From NCBI RefSeq assembly GCF_022965805.1, contig NC_133101.1, positions 45,526,342-45,590,341 of the forward strand: a DNA stretch of 64,000 nucleotides, read 5' to 3'. Positions within the stretch are counted from its first letter, which is position 1, and every line of letters starts with the position of its first letter. The translations under genes were made by a program, and so were the position numbers. Below the pieces are notes generated by a model. The model made no database searches, was not told where the DNA came from, and saw only the letters and a program-made list of their open reading frames with translations. This DNA is from Primulina eburnea. Its lineage: Eukaryota > Streptophyta > Magnoliopsida > Lamiales > Gesneriaceae. This document shows, one piece after another, positions 1 through 11,826 of the stretch.

Positions 1-2726
1 TTTTTACAATGATGCATAAACATATTCATATAAGTATCCATATTCATATCATCATATTCATATTCTTGTCATCCTCAAAGTTTTATATTCATATTCATGT
101 CATACTCAACATATTCATATCATCATTAACATATACTTATTCTTTTTTTCCTTTCGTTGAATTCATATCGTTAATTGTGACTTTCGTGTTCATCAACGTC
201 TACGTTACGTGTTGGGCGATTGATTCATCTACATGTAACCACAGTACTGGTCAGCGGGGTACACCAGCATCACTACCACTGGTCAACTGGGCCCTGGCCT
301 TACGTATTAACATGTCATCGTATACATTTACATATTCGTAACCAAGGAAACACGATCGTCGTGCTGCCACTAGGACCATAGCACTCATGATATCTCCAAC
401 ATATCATCGTATATTAGTCACAATTACTTCACTTCCTTCAACGTTTCATATTCTCATCACTTTATAAAATTCAAACATGCCTATGACGTTTTTCATTTAA
501 ACCAAATATGCAACATGTCTTTTAAATGTCCATAACTAAACCATAAAATCTATAAACGTTTTAAAAATAATATTTTAACATATACATATCCATGAACATT
601 TAAAATAACATGTTAACATAAAAAAATTCATAAACATTCCAAATAATCATATTAGCATATAAAACATCATTCAGGACACTGCCACGACGTTAACTAATTT
701 CTAGGTGTAAAATGATCGTTTTACTCCTAGACGTTCAATTTCACGTTTTTGATTTTTTCTTAATTTCATTGACTCTAATATATCCCAAACAATTATTTAA
801 GCTTACATGAATTTTCTCATATTTTTATTTAGCTTAAATCGAGGACTTTTAATTTAATCTTTAAATAAGATGTCTTACTACGTTTTAATCCCGAATTAAA
901 TCAAAAATTAATATAAAATTCTCAAATTAAAAAATTAGACTTTTACTAATTATTTAAGCTTAAATATAATTTTACATAATTTTATAAGGTTAAAACTAGG
1001 CTTTTCAGTTAATTCTTTGATTAGCGTTTCGTGCGGCAATTAAATCCCGGATAAATCCAAAACTCGTTATTTTGATCTCAAATTTTAAACATAACATTTT
1101 TATGATTTATCCAACCCTTCCAAGTCATGAGTCACACCCGTGGACCCATGGATTCAATTTTTCTCCTTTAATTTTTGTTTATGACACATAACCGAACACA
1201 CCGAGCCATCTCCTAATTTACTCGAGCCATGCCCGAGCCACCTCAAGCAAAAACCTAGCCAACCCACCTAAGAACCCTCCTCACCAAGCCCAACCCGTAA
1301 ACCCAGCCCTAGGCCGCTCAAAAACCTTCTGCCGCTCAAGCCAATTACATGCATGTGTGCGTGTGTAGTATTTTGGTATACTAGGACTCCTCCTCCTTCT
1401 AGGACACCACCAGCTGTTAACTACCTGACCCAACCTGACCCTGACCAACCCTGGACCACGCCCAGACTTGACCCAGACCAGCCCACTCCCTAGAACCAGC
1501 AGCGAAGCCCCTAAACTAGAAGCACAAACCTGCACAGCTTCCTTGCTCACTCACAGTCTCCATCTCCTCTAGAGCCAGCAGCCATCCAAGCTGCACCAGC
1601 CCCTGCACAGCCCTTCTAGGACCCTAATGACTCAACTTGGCCCAGCCCAACGCCCCCCAAGCCGAGCCATCACTCCCTGACCCTCTGTAATCCCTGCGCT
1701 CCTTCCCTTTAAAGCCCACGGTTTGGAGTCCTAGCTTTCCAGGACTCCTTACCAGCCTTGGTGTTCGAGTACTAGCGTGGCTAGGGCTCTGCCCTTGATC
1801 CAAGCACGACCCTAGATTAGCCCTGGTCCAGCCAAACCGAGCCATGCAACGAATTCCCCCCTTAACCGATTCACCTTGACCCCTAAACACCATGTTCTAT
1901 CCAGCTTGTTTAACTTCAGGATGTGCAACGTTTTGGTGGAGTTTTAGGAACCTAAAGCTTTGTGTAAACACCCTTAAATATACTCCTAACCTGGCAGCCC
2001 CTTTACCACATACAAAACATGATTTTTGGATCAAAACCCATGCTTTAAAAACTAATGTTTGGACAAAAACGAAAATAGTTTAAAAGTGTCACTTGATCTT
2101 CATGCAATTCATAGTTAAATACATAACATGGTGTGATGATGAGTAAAGGAAATAATATAGCGTGCCTTTGCTTATTTAACGCACGAAAAATCGTTGACGA
2201 TTGCGAAGAACTACGACGAAGAACGACGGCTTGAAAACCTTGCAACTTTTGATGCTTTTCCCTTGAATTTACAAAAGTTTCTCTTCAAGATATGTTTAAT
2301 AAAGTTTGTGAATTTATTAGCCGGGTTGCCAAAACGTTGGCATTTTTGTTGAAAAACCAACACCGATAAAAACTACGTCCCGGCGTATAAAATTACCTCA
2401 AAACCCCATATTTTCAAAAATAAGAAAAACATCACCCTTAAATTAAATAATTAAAAATAATTATTTAGTAAAAACATTTTCTATTTTTTTTTCAGGCCTC
2501 TCTCCGTTCTTCGATTGCAACTCGAATAACCTTTAAAAATACATTTTAATGCAACCTTGTAGAAAAATATATTTTTATGGATATTGAAAATAAAATCCTA
2601 ATTAACATAAAATCATGCAAGTGACATAATATCAAGTAAGCAATTAAAATCAATTAATTAGTCATTTATCATATTTCTTAGATTTGCATACAGTTAGATT
2701 ACGTCGTCTTAATTTTGGACCTCACA
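1..2726 (-). repeat. GypA 3' LTR, cut by the window start
   Basis: This is homologous to the LTR at 12484-19051. Base 1 corresponds to about 13088 there, so roughly 600 bases lie off the window. It ends CCTCACA at 2726, which on the minus strand is a TG start followed upstream by a purine-rich tract. It has an internal deletion of about 190 bases near 2300 relative to the other copy, which in turn lacks about 130 bases found here near 1925-2055. A simple CATATTCAT-rich stretch lies at about 25-130. Open frames at 1281-1893 are proline/serine-rich readings of GC-rich LTR sequence and I do not consider them genes. Confidence 0.85.
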
Positions 2727-2943
2727 ATTCCTCTCCCCCCTTAAATATAATTTCGTCCTCGAAATTCGCTTACCTTATTAACCCAAAGTTTAAGATTCAA
2801 TTTTAGAATCCCTAAAAATCCAAGCTTCCGCTGCGCTACCCTGATCAAACTTAAGTTCTAGAATGTCCTTATATCTCCTTGATCCCAATTCGATTCTAAA
2901 AGCCACCTTAACCGTTCATGTCATCATAAGCAATATAAAAATG
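2727..2943 (-). other. GypA polypurine tract, pol tail and deletion scar
   Basis: On the minus strand, bases 2743-2727 form a purine tract rich in G and A directly before the LTR. Just upstream (about 2775-2744) the reading F-E-D-E-I-I-F-K-G-G is the ending seen at the C-terminus of chromovirus polyproteins; similar endings occur next to the left LTRs of GypB, GypC and K. The rest, 2776-2943, has no recognisable coding content and is where several kilobases of pol are missing. Confidence 0.7.
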
Positions 2944-3635
2944 TTAAATAACTAGGTTACCCACAATGAGTGTAGTGTCTGGCTTCTCCTTTGCTTCTTC
3001 AGTATTCATAACATATGCTCTTCCCACAATAGGAGCCTTCTTTATCGGGCAATCAGCAGCCTTATGTCATTCTTCATTGCATACAAAGCATCTAAAAGAT
3101 CCCCACATGCACTGGCCAAAATGAAAGCGATTGCAATCCTTACATGGTTGCCTATCAGGCGGCTTTGGTGCTGCTTGTTCCTTGACTTGCCCCTGAGGTT
3201 GTTGAGGCCCTTGAGGTCTAGGAGGACCTATATATGGCTTCTTGTTTGGCTGATTAATATTCTGATGTTGCTGCCTCTTGCGTTGTATCTCAAAATCAAT
3301 GTTCCTTAAAGACTGCTCAGACTGGAATGCTTAAGCAGTAGCGGTAGCATAATCCAATGGACGCATCATCATAACATGTAGGTCGTAGGCCATCCATGAA
3401 ATACCTAAGCTTCACTCCAGGATCCCCGGAAATGAGGGGTACAAAATGACAACCCCTATAAAACATCTTCACAAATTTAGCAACCGTCGAGTCTCCTTGG
3501 CGGAGGGTCATAAACTCCCTCATCAGTCGTCCTCTAACATCGGCAGTAAAGAATTTTTCGTAGAATATTTCATTGAAACGAGCCCAAGTAGTAGAAGCAA
3601 GATTAACATTGTGCTCGGCTCCTTCACACCATAAA
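2944..3635 (-). pseudogene. GypA gag, C-terminal part with zinc knuckle
   Basis: This is the capsid/nucleocapsid polyprotein of a gypsy element, split by GypB. Reading resumes exactly at 3635 from the N-terminal part ending at 11827: the frame D-A-S-L-W-C-E-G-A-E crosses the insertion once one copy of the 5-base duplication is removed. Visible landmarks are the gag helix region (M-R-E-F-M-T-L-R-Q-G-D), a Q/P-rich linker, and a C-x2-C-x4-H-x4-C knuckle at about 3090-3045, preceded by an upstream C-K-D-C. A TGA at 3069-3067 replaces an expected Trp codon inside the knuckle, and further stops lie near 3330. It continues into a protease leader (G-R-A-Y-V-M) and ends at a TAA at 2946-2944. It is clearly non-functional. 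Confidence 0.8.
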
Positions 3636-5273
3636 TGTGGGGACCCGGACGCTAATCATCTTCTTAATCATCTTTTGGGGTTTAATTATCAGTTCTGATA
3701 AAACAGGGTCTAAAAATTTTTCTTTTTAAATTATAACTGCGGAAGGTAAGGGACTCTAAATACTATACATGTCTGTATATAAAAATACAAATTCAGTATT
3801 AAAATACAATAATGTACAACCTTCTAATCTAAGGTTCACTACTAAAGTTCTAGTAGTAAAATCCAATCTACTGTAAGTCCGGAATCACCACGCTAAACTT
3901 GTCTTCTCTCGTAATCTTCTCGACCCTGATCCAGCCCCACCTGTTGTCATGCACACATACAAAACACGACAACAGCCGGATAACTCTGGTGAGAATAAAT
4001 CCCAGTATAAAACATGGTAAGCAGGTATATAAACAAACTAATTCATAAAACATGCCGTCATGTATAAACACAATATATTTCATAATCTATGAAATTAAGC
4101 ATGCAACTCAAATCAGATAAACATGCATATAAACAATCTAAATCTTAAAAACATGCTAGCACAACTGAAAGCAATAACGATGGGTCCCATGATCTAGGAG
4201 CCACATCCATATAAGCATGAAGTCCTAATCAAATCATGTCTAGACTTGACTCGATCTATAACTCTAGGGATCCCGGGGTGAATAAGACGATCTAACACCT
4301 ACCCTACCACTCGGGGTGACTGTACGTCTTATTCCTGGACTTCGGTCTGATCTGTATCCACATCTACAATAGGAGAGGTGATCTTTTCCTAAGCTGTGAT
4401 ATCACCGAACGTCTAGCAGTCTGGCTGATCTCCAAACTGTCCTATCTTAAATGCATGAATAAAATCAGTAAACAAAGCATAATCATATAAATCATAAACA
4501 AGAATATAGTATGTGATTTATTGGGCAACTCAAGTGGTGATCTCAATTGAGTTGTTTCTTCCCGAATATCACATGAATTATACATTTGTCGTCCCGGTCT
4601 GACGAAGACGAAGTCTTGTATTCCAATCTGTCCATACCCAGTCTGGCAATGACAATCACATAAATACAATATCAGTATATATCTCAGTGCAGAATCTGTT
4701 CTGATCAATATTCAAATCAATACAAAATCTGATCAATATCTGAACAAGGCACAATCTAATTCACTACTGAATCTGATCAATACACAATCTGATCAATCTA
4801 AATAAACTGATGTTTCGACGGCATAACAATACAGTCTTGATATCCCGTCAATCTCCACATCACAAATATAATATCAGAATCTATAATCAATACCAGTACA
4901 ATTCATAATCTGAATATCTGTACACATAAGATTAGTCATAACACAAATCTGATATTAATCTCAATCAATTCAACTCTGAAAGTCATAACAATTGCATAAC
5001 CAGTCTATTCTTTAATCTGACTTCACTTATACACTGTCTAGTGTAACAGAAACATCATATCTGATTCATATTCAATTCTGACAATATCGTAAATTCAAAT
5101 CATATCTAAACGTAACAAAACTTACGTCCAGTTGTAGCCTGCATTGATAGGAACACAGTACTGAAGTCGAATTCAAAATCAGACAGACGGATTTCTCACA
5201 AAAGGCGTAAGGATTTCTCGTAACCTTTCCTCGACTTCTTCTCGTTTATCCCTTTCTGAAATCTGAAGGAAGA

Positions 5274-5276
<3 letters not shown>

Positions 5277-5314
<38 letters not shown>
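5277..5314. repeat. (AT)19 microsatellite in GypB LTR
   Basis: An uninterrupted AT dinucleotide run. The matching place in the other LTR (11343-11397) is a longer and interrupted AT/TA tract, so the locus has changed since insertion. Confidence 0.95.
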
Positions 5315-5318
<4 letters not shown>

Positions 5319-5366
5319 CATACGTTGCATGCAACTAAAACGTGGCACATTTCACAATTCTGAGGT

Positions 5367-5617
5367 GGCGCTCGAGCGGTTGATCTTTACCGCTCGGGCG
5401 CGGGAGCTTCTGTCCGATACTCGGATGATTATCCATTGGCGCTCGAGCGGTAACTTTCTACCGCTCGGGCGCCATACATTCTGTCCGAATCATGTTCTTA
5501 TTGAACACTGGCGCTCGGGCAGTAACTTTCTACCGCTCGGGTGCCAGACTTTCTGTCCAACTCTCCCATGTATGGTGCATTGGCGCTCGGGCGGTCTCTT
5601 TCTACCGCTCGGGCGCC
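5367..5617. repeat. Four-unit hairpin array in GypB LTR U3
   Basis: Four hairpin units start at 5367, 5438, 5510 and 5582, a spacing of 71-72 bases. Each unit has 14-base arms of the type GGCGCTCGAGCGGT and ACCGCTCGGGCGCC around an 8-base loop usually reading AACTTTCT or similar. TTCTGTCC follows the units with small variations. The array is strikingly GC- and CpG-rich inside an AT-rich LTR. It could form strong stem-loops in DNA or RNA or hold repeated palindromic protein sites. Unit 3 carries C-to-T or G-to-A changes compared with the other LTR, as expected of methylated CpG decay. Long open frames over this array on both strands come from the repeat and are not genes. Confidence 0.9.
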
Positions 5618-5743
5618 ACGAGTTCTGTACAAAAACCTTGTTTTTCTTGCACCGACGCCCGGCCTCGTCATTTGATTTCTTATTAATCTCAATCATGTTA
5701 ACTAATCAATGTCTGATTAAATAATTAAATCTCGGGCATTACA

Positions 5744-8025
5744 TTTCTCCCCCTCTTAGATATGAGTTCGTCCTCGAACTCACAAGTATCGATTCAGATA
5801 TATCAGAAGAAATTAATAACCACGTTTAAATCAAATACTCATCTCGATGGATCCATTTGCAATCTCCATCTTACATTAGACTCTGTCCTTCAGATAATCT
5901 CATAGACACACCAACAATCTCACTGTGGTTCAATAAGAGAGAACAAAAAAAATCTCTCCTTCTGATTCCACTCTGGAATAAGACTTCAATCAAGTATACT
6001 ATCATAATACTTCTTAAACTAACTCTGACAGAATCAATCTTGCTCGGTTGGTTATACAACATCCGTATAAACCAATTACAATTCATAACACCCCCATACC
6101 AGTAGTTGTTATCCAATCGGTTTATCCCCGTCAAGGACCTATACAGTCTTTAGCTTCAAAGACCAATCGTCATCATTCGACGTTGGTTTCTTGAATCTGT
6201 TCATTCTGAACTATCTTTATCTTCCTTCGAATTTTCTTCAACCGAGATAGAAATCTGTAGTATTCACTGTATACTGTCTTGACTATAACTATCCCATTAT
6301 CAATCTGATAAGCTGATAGGTATTGTCACATAGTGATACTAAGTCATATCCATTAGTGCTAACATCCAGCACTATATAGCTCTACCAAAATCTTCCAATA
6401 TCTGGACCATACATTCGGACTGTCTGCCAGTTGTAACACAATCTAAGAAGAAACTCATGATATACTCTATCACAGTACAAAATTAACCAGAAAATCACAA
6501 TCTGATATACTCTATCTCAACATTCTGTTGATTCTGATCATTCCTCTGACATCAATCTGTGTCATCTGGTTCTGTTTGTACGTTATCTGGTACAAACTAA
6601 TAGATATAGATTGAGCAATCTGTCAATCATAATCATATCATCTTACCATCTGAAGAAAAATGGCGGTAATGTCATTACTAAAGCCATAGAAACGAACTCT
6701 CATTTCCATTCAGAAACATACAAATTCTGTAATAATCTTCTGATTTCTATCTTTCTGTCTTTTTCTGTTAGCGATTCAGACTTATCAGTACACTTTCTGC
6801 CAATATTTCTGTACAAATTCTGTTACAACTGATCTAATCTGTCTATATCACAACTATCTGTTCGAATATCATACATTTTCAATCATCAGAATGAAAACTG
6901 AATCCATAACTGTTCGGTTCTGACGTTATCTGTGAATTCAGATTCGAACCATGCTGTATAAACACTCAGTTAATAACATAAATTAAGAAAGAAATACCTA
7001 CCTGGTATTCGGCTCTGACTATCAATATTAAAATCTGTAAACAATTCTGAAACATGTTGATATCATAAAATAATCAGTCCCATCCAACACAAAATCACAC
7101 ATCTGTTAATTCTGATTGATGTTCTGTTCTGATTAGCAAAATACAATTCTGAACCCTCTGATTCCTAAACTGATGTACACTCAACTGGTTACAATAAACT
7201 GTATCAGCACTGATTCACAATAACAGTAATATTACATCAGATTCAGAATAGAAAGAACCTACACAGATCTAGTGAGTTTAAGAAAAACTCATAAAATAAC
7301 AAAATCAAGCAACTGTAAATTCTGGCTATCTGACCAATCCTCATACTGCCCATATCAACTGCTATATCTCATCTGCAAATAACATATGCTCCCAACAATA
7401 TAAGATATCGCACAAATACTGATGTAGAACAATAACAATACTCAACAGATATATATAACAATAAGAGAATAAATAATCAGAATAAGATAATCTGCAGATA
7501 ATAAATTTCTGACATTTCTGGAATTCCTGATCTTTCTGTCTTAACTGTCTAAATCAACCGATCTTCAGATACTGTATAGTCTGAATAAACACTGTATCAA
7601 TAACTGCATACTGGATTCATACCTGACCCATTTCTGTATACAATGATCATAGTTCTCTGAATATTTAACACAGTCTTCGAATATTCAATATAATCAATCA
7701 AATGCTGCAATATATCAATAAATCATAGATATACCAAGCATAATTTTCAGAATACCTCTGAACATAAAATCTATCAATTTAGAAACAAAATGGAGAGGTC
7801 TTCAAGAGAAATTCTCAGTCAACTGGATTCTTCAGCCCATACATGAATCTGCCAATTCTTGCTGATATAAAACACATCTGACATCTTATCTAGGCAAACA
7901 TCAGTCAGCTATTATATTACTAGCAACTCTGTCACTGGTAGACTCGATTTCAATGGATCTATTGAATACATAAGGATGCCATCTGTTCCTCTCTGTAATA
8001 TTCGAGTTATAAACAGTATAACGAT
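5744..8025 (-). other. GypB polypurine tract, pol tail and non-coding filler
   Basis: Minus-strand bases 5759-5744 form the purine tract. Immediately upstream is a relic of the chromovirus pol C-terminus (E-F-E-D-E-L-I-S-K-R-G-R). The remaining 2.2 kb has no open frame with retroelement motifs on either strand and is rich in the words TCTGA and TCAGA. Segments align with GypC at the same relative position: 6044-6200 with 24410-24560, and about 7620-7770 with 25770-25920. The shared filler marks a stable non-autonomous lineage. Confidence 0.8.
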
Positions 8026-8271
8026 CTAAGGAATTCTGGATCTAGAATCCTTACCGGAAAATCTCCGCTTATCAGCCAGATTTGGTCTGAATCTTACCGT
8101 TTCTGGAACACATTCTACGATATTTCTGTACTTGTTTAGCATATACATGTCAATAATGCAATCAGAATCATATAACACAAGTACCTCACAATTTAGTTCA
8201 ATCTCATTCTTATCTAACCGTAGTATATCATATATCACCGAAATTTCTGATATCAACATATTCCTCAACAA
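8026..8271 (-). pseudogene. GypB aspartic protease fragment
   Basis: An 81-residue frame aligns with the second half of a retropepsin-like domain as seen in element D (32950-33080). It has the block D-C-I-I-D-M-Y-M-L-N-K-Y, corresponding to the D-C-I-L-G-M-D-M-L of D, then V-R-F-R-P and a terminal S-R-S-R-I-P. The catalytic D-T-G-A portion is not in this frame, and Asp in the G-M-D position is changed to Tyr. A trace of the following linker continues below 8026 in another frame before coding similarity ends near 7900. It cannot encode an active protease. Confidence 0.65.
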
Positions 8272-8331
8272 CTAAGGAATCAATACTACAGTATACACAG
8301 ACCCAACAGATACAGCATATCTCCATGCTAC

Positions 8332-9312
8332 TCATTCCAAGATACTCATAAAGAATACAGTAGTACACATCAATACGTATGCAATATAATCATAAAAGAA
8401 TAGTACCTGCCATATATTCTGGGTCTGTTTTTCTGTCATTATCACCAATGACTCTGCCCTCCAAAATCTTCGAGAACCCTTCTGGGGACAAACCTTAGCA
8501 AAGTGTCCCGTTTGCTTACAAACATTGCATTTACCACGCACTCCTTGACATTGTTCTGTGGAATGTCGCCCTCCACACGTCCTACAATACACTCCGGTAT
8601 AGCTCGGACTAGGACTGCTAGAACTAGAGGAATCACTTCCTAACTTCTTGAGCTGTTTCTTTTGAATCTTCAATGGTTCTTTCTTCCTATCACTGCTGCT
8701 GCCAATCTCAACTCTAGAAGGCAGTTGCTGTGGATTTGATGTTGGAAGATCATACGAGACTCCCTGTTGTCCTATCAGAACCGTTTCTGCTCTTTTGGCC
8801 CTGTTCAAGGTATCAGCAAAACTACTCGATTGCTTCACATTCACCAATATACGTATTTCTGGATTTAATCCCTGAATGAACTGACTAGATATAGCATAAT
8901 CGTTTCTAGCCATGAGAGGGGCAAAACGTAACAAGGTGAAGAATTGAGCCAAATACTCATCGATACTCATCTGTCCTTGTCTTAGGTTCGTGAACTCTGC
9001 ACTTCTGTCCTCTCTATAAGATACGGGGAAAAATCTTTGATAAAATTCAACCTTGAAAATGTTACACGAAATCACGGATCGATTCTGTTCTAGAGCTCCT
9101 TTGGTTAGTAACCACCATCTTCTTGCAGTCTCGTGTAACTGGTTCTCAATAAGCCTAATTCTACACTCATCTGTGAAATCTAGGAATTCAAATAACATTT
9201 CTGTCTCCTCAAGCCACTTCTCACAATCTGATGACGTCTCATTTCCCTTCAGAACCGGCGGCTGAAACGACTGGAACCTCTGTACCTGTGTTTCCATCTG
9301 AATTTCTGACAC
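8332..9312 (-). CDS. GypB gag (capsid and nucleocapsid)
   Basis: A 326-residue open frame starts with an ATG at 9312, about 370 bases after the primer site, as expected for gag. The capsid-type retrotransposon gag domain covers about residues 25-180, with W-L-E-E-T-E, a W-W pair after A-R-R, and F-F...Y-R-E-D. Residues about 241-271 form the nucleic-acid-binding part: a C-R-T-C-G-G-R-H-S block followed by an intact C-x2-C-x4-H-x4-C knuckle (CNVCKQTGHFAKVC). Particle assembly and RNA packaging are its expected roles. The last 40 residues or so are a hydrophobic read-through of non-coding sequence, so the natural end may be earlier. It is the only uninterrupted gag in the window. Confidence 0.85.
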   Translation of the reverse strand: MSEIQMETQVQRFQSFQPPVLKGNETSSDCEKWLEETEMLFEFLDFTDECRIRLIENQLHETARRWWLLTKGALEQNRSVISCNIFKVEFYQRFFPVSYREDRSAEFTNLRQGQMSIDEYLAQFFTLLRFAPLMARNDYAISSQFIQGLNPEIRILVNVKQSSSFADTLNRAKRAETVLIGQQGVSYDLPTSNPQQLPSRVEIGSSSDRKKEPLKIQKKQLKKLGSDSSSSSSPSPSYTGVYCRTCGGRHSTEQCQGVRGKCNVCKQTGHFAKVCPQKGSRRFWRAESLVIMTEKQTQNIWQVLFFYDYIAYVLMCTTVFFMSILE

Positions 9313-9684
9313 TTCTATCTGAGGTTCTGACCTACCTGTCTGATCACATGAAGTACTGCCTCTTTCTGGAATTCTTCTGGGCGGTACATCTGATTACCAA
9401 ACACATTAGTAATCTAGTACTACAAATCTGTACCAATCTTTCTCTGATCATGATCATCTTACTGCTGATCATGAATCTGATCTGATTCATACTTAAGAAT
9501 ACATAATACCAATTCCAATCACATAATCAGGTAAACATGTATCTTAAAGCAGTAACACATAGTCTCATGCCAGCACTTAATGTCAATCAACATTAAATCA
9601 ATCTCATGCTAGCACACACATGCAAGGAAAGAAAATTCAATCTACCCCGCTCATTCTCTTCTATCTCAGTCTATAGAACCTATC

Positions 9685-9696
9685 GCTCTGATACCA
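9685..9696 (-). other. GypB primer-binding site
   Basis: On the minus strand this reads TGGTATCAGAGC, a perfect match to the 3' end of plant initiator Met tRNA. It lies five bases inside the LTR end at 9702. Confidence 0.95.
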
Positions 9697-9701
9697 CCTG
9701 T

Positions 9702-11826
9702 TGTGGGGACCCGGACGCTAATCATCTTCTTAATCATCTTTTTGGGGTTTAATTATCAGTTCTGATAAAACAGGGTCTAAAAATTTTTCTTTTTAAATTA
9801 TAACTGCGGAAGGTAAGGGACTCTAAATACTATACATGTCTGTATATAAAAATACAAATTCAGTATTAAAATACAATAATGTACAACCTTCTAATCTAAG
9901 GTTCACTACTAAAGTTCTAGTAGTAAAATCCAATCTACTGTAAGTCCGGAATCACCACGCTAAACTTGTCTTCTCTCGTCATCTTCTCGACCCTGATCCA
10001 GCCCCACCTGTTGTCATGCACACATACAAAACACGACAACAGCCGAATAACTCCGGTGAGAATAAATCCCAGTATAAAACATGGTAAGCAGGTATATAAA
10101 CAAACTAATTCATAAAACATGCCATCATGTATAAACACAATATATTTCATAATCTATGAAATTAAGCATGCAACTCAAATCAGATAAACATGCATATAAA
10201 CAATCTAAATCATAAAAACATGCTAGCACAACTGAAGCAATAACGATGGGTCCCATGATCTAGGAGCCACATCCATATAAGCATGAAATCCTAATCAAAT
10301 CATGTCTAGACTTGACTCGATCTATAACTCTAGGGATCCCGGGGTGAATAAGACGATCTATCACCTACCCTACCACTCGGGGTGACTGTACATCTTATTC
10401 CTAGACTTCGGTCTGATCTGTATCCACATCTACAATAGGAGAGGTGATCATCTCCTAAGCTGTGATATCACCGAACGTCTAGCAGTCTGGCTGATCTCCA
10501 AACTTTCCTATCTTAAATGCATGAATAAAATCAGTAAACAAAGCATAATCATATAAATCATAAACAAGAATATAGTATGTGATTTATTGGGCAACTCAAG
10601 TGGTGATCTCAATTGAGTTGTTTCTTCCCGAATATCACATGAATTATACCTTTGTCGTCCCGGTCTGACGAAGACGAAGTCTTGTATTCCAATATGTCCA
10701 TACCCAGTCTGGCAATGACAATCACATAAATACAATATCAGTATATATCTCAGTGCAGAATCTGTTCTGATCAATACTCAAATCAATACAAAATCTGATC
10801 AATATCTGAACAAGGCACAATCTAATTCACTACTGAATCTGATCAATACACAATCTGATCAATCTAAATAAACTGATGTTTCGACGGCATAAAAATACAG
10901 TCTTGATATCCCGTCAATCTCCACATCACAAATATAATATCAGAATCTATAATCAATACCAGTACAATTCATAAACTGAATATCTGTACACAAAAGATTA
11001 GTCATAACACAACTCTGATATTAATCTCAATCAATTCAACTCTGAAAGTCATAACAATTGCATAACCAGTCTATTCTTTAATCTGACTTCACTTATACAC
11101 TGTTTAGTGTAACAGAAACATCATATCTGATTCATATTCAATTCTGACAATATCGTAAATTCAAATCATGTCTAAACGTAACAAAACTTACGTCCAATTG
11201 TAGCCTGCGTTGATAGGAACACAGTACTGAAGTCGGATTCAAAATCAGACGGACGGATTTCTCACAAAAGGCGTAAGGATTTCTCGTAACCTTTCCTCGA
11301 CTTCTTCTCGTTTATCCCTTTCTGAATTCTGAAGGAAGAATCATATATATATATTTATATATATTATATATATATAAATATATATATATATATGTATGTA
11401 TCATACGTTTCATGCAACTAAAACGTGGCACATTTCACAATTCTGAGGTGGCGCTCGAGCGGTTGATCTTTACCGCTCGGGCGCGGGAGCTTCTGTCCGA
11501 TACTCGGATGATTATCCATTGGCGCTCGAGCGGTAACTTTCTACCGCTCGGGCGCCATACATTCTGTCCGAATCATGTTCTTATTGAACACTGGCGCTCG
11601 GGCGGTAACTTTCTACCGCTCGGGCGCCAGACTTTCTGTCCAACTCTCCCATGTATGGTGCATTGGCGCTCGGGCGGTCTCTTTCTACCGCTCGGGCGCC
11701 ACGAGTTCTGTACAAAAACCTTGTTTTTCTTGCACCGACGCCCGGCCTCATCATTTGATTTCTTATTAATCTCAATCATGTTAACTAATCATTGTCTGAT
11801 TAAATAATTAAATCTCGGGCATTACA
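9702..11826 (-). repeat. GypB 5' LTR (right copy)
   Basis: Collinear with 3636-5743. Differences are a few substitutions, one extra T in an early T run, and the AT microsatellite (11343-11397). It carries the second copy of the hairpin array (11450-11700). In minus-strand use this copy would drive transcription, with the hairpin array in its U3 and the gag start about 390 bases beyond its end. Confidence 0.9.
11450..11700. repeat. Four-unit hairpin array, second LTR copy
   Basis: The same four 36-base hairpins lie at offset +6083 from the left copy. In this LTR, unit 3 keeps both CpG positions that are mutated on the left, so its arms pair better. Spacing is again 71-72 bases. Confidence 0.9.

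Larger units (their letters stand above)
3636..5743 (-). repeat. GypB 3' LTR (left copy)
   Basis: It begins TGTGGGGACCCGG at 3636 and ends CGGGCATTACA at 5743. On the minus strand it is preceded by the purine tract at 5759-5744. Recognisable blocks are a region rich in the word TCTGA (4680-5060), an (AT)19 run (5277-5314) and a GC-rich hairpin array (5367-5617) that lies in U3 near the minus-strand start of the LTR. Frames read through 3868-4708 are not conserved coding sequence. Confidence 0.9.
3636..11826 (-). mobile_element. GypB: complete gag-only chromovirus-type (TR-GAG-like) element
   Basis: Two LTRs (3636-5743 and 9702-11826) bound 4 kb of internal sequence. Five-base target duplications flank it exactly: ATAAA at 3631-3635 and at 11827-11831, inside GypA gag. 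The minus-strand order is 5' LTR, PBS for initiator Met tRNA, gag, a protease fragment, about 2.3 kb of non-coding sequence, polypurine tract and 3' LTR. No RT, RNase H or integrase motif is present. The LTRs differ by only scattered substitutions in the stretches compared by eye, so it is a recent insertion. Its internal filler is also present in GypC, which shows the lack of pol is a property of the family and not a private deletion. Confidence 0.9.

Noticed and set aside
5367..5617. CRISPR-like regular repeats
   Set aside because: The units are tandem hairpins inside a plant LTR with near-identical intervening sequence. There are no unique spacers and no cas genes.
5329..5724. 131-codon plus-strand frame with W-R-S-G-repeats, repeated at 11412-11807
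   Set aside because: It is a reading of the 72-base hairpin array (72 is a multiple of three, so the frame stays open), with comparable frames on the other strand.
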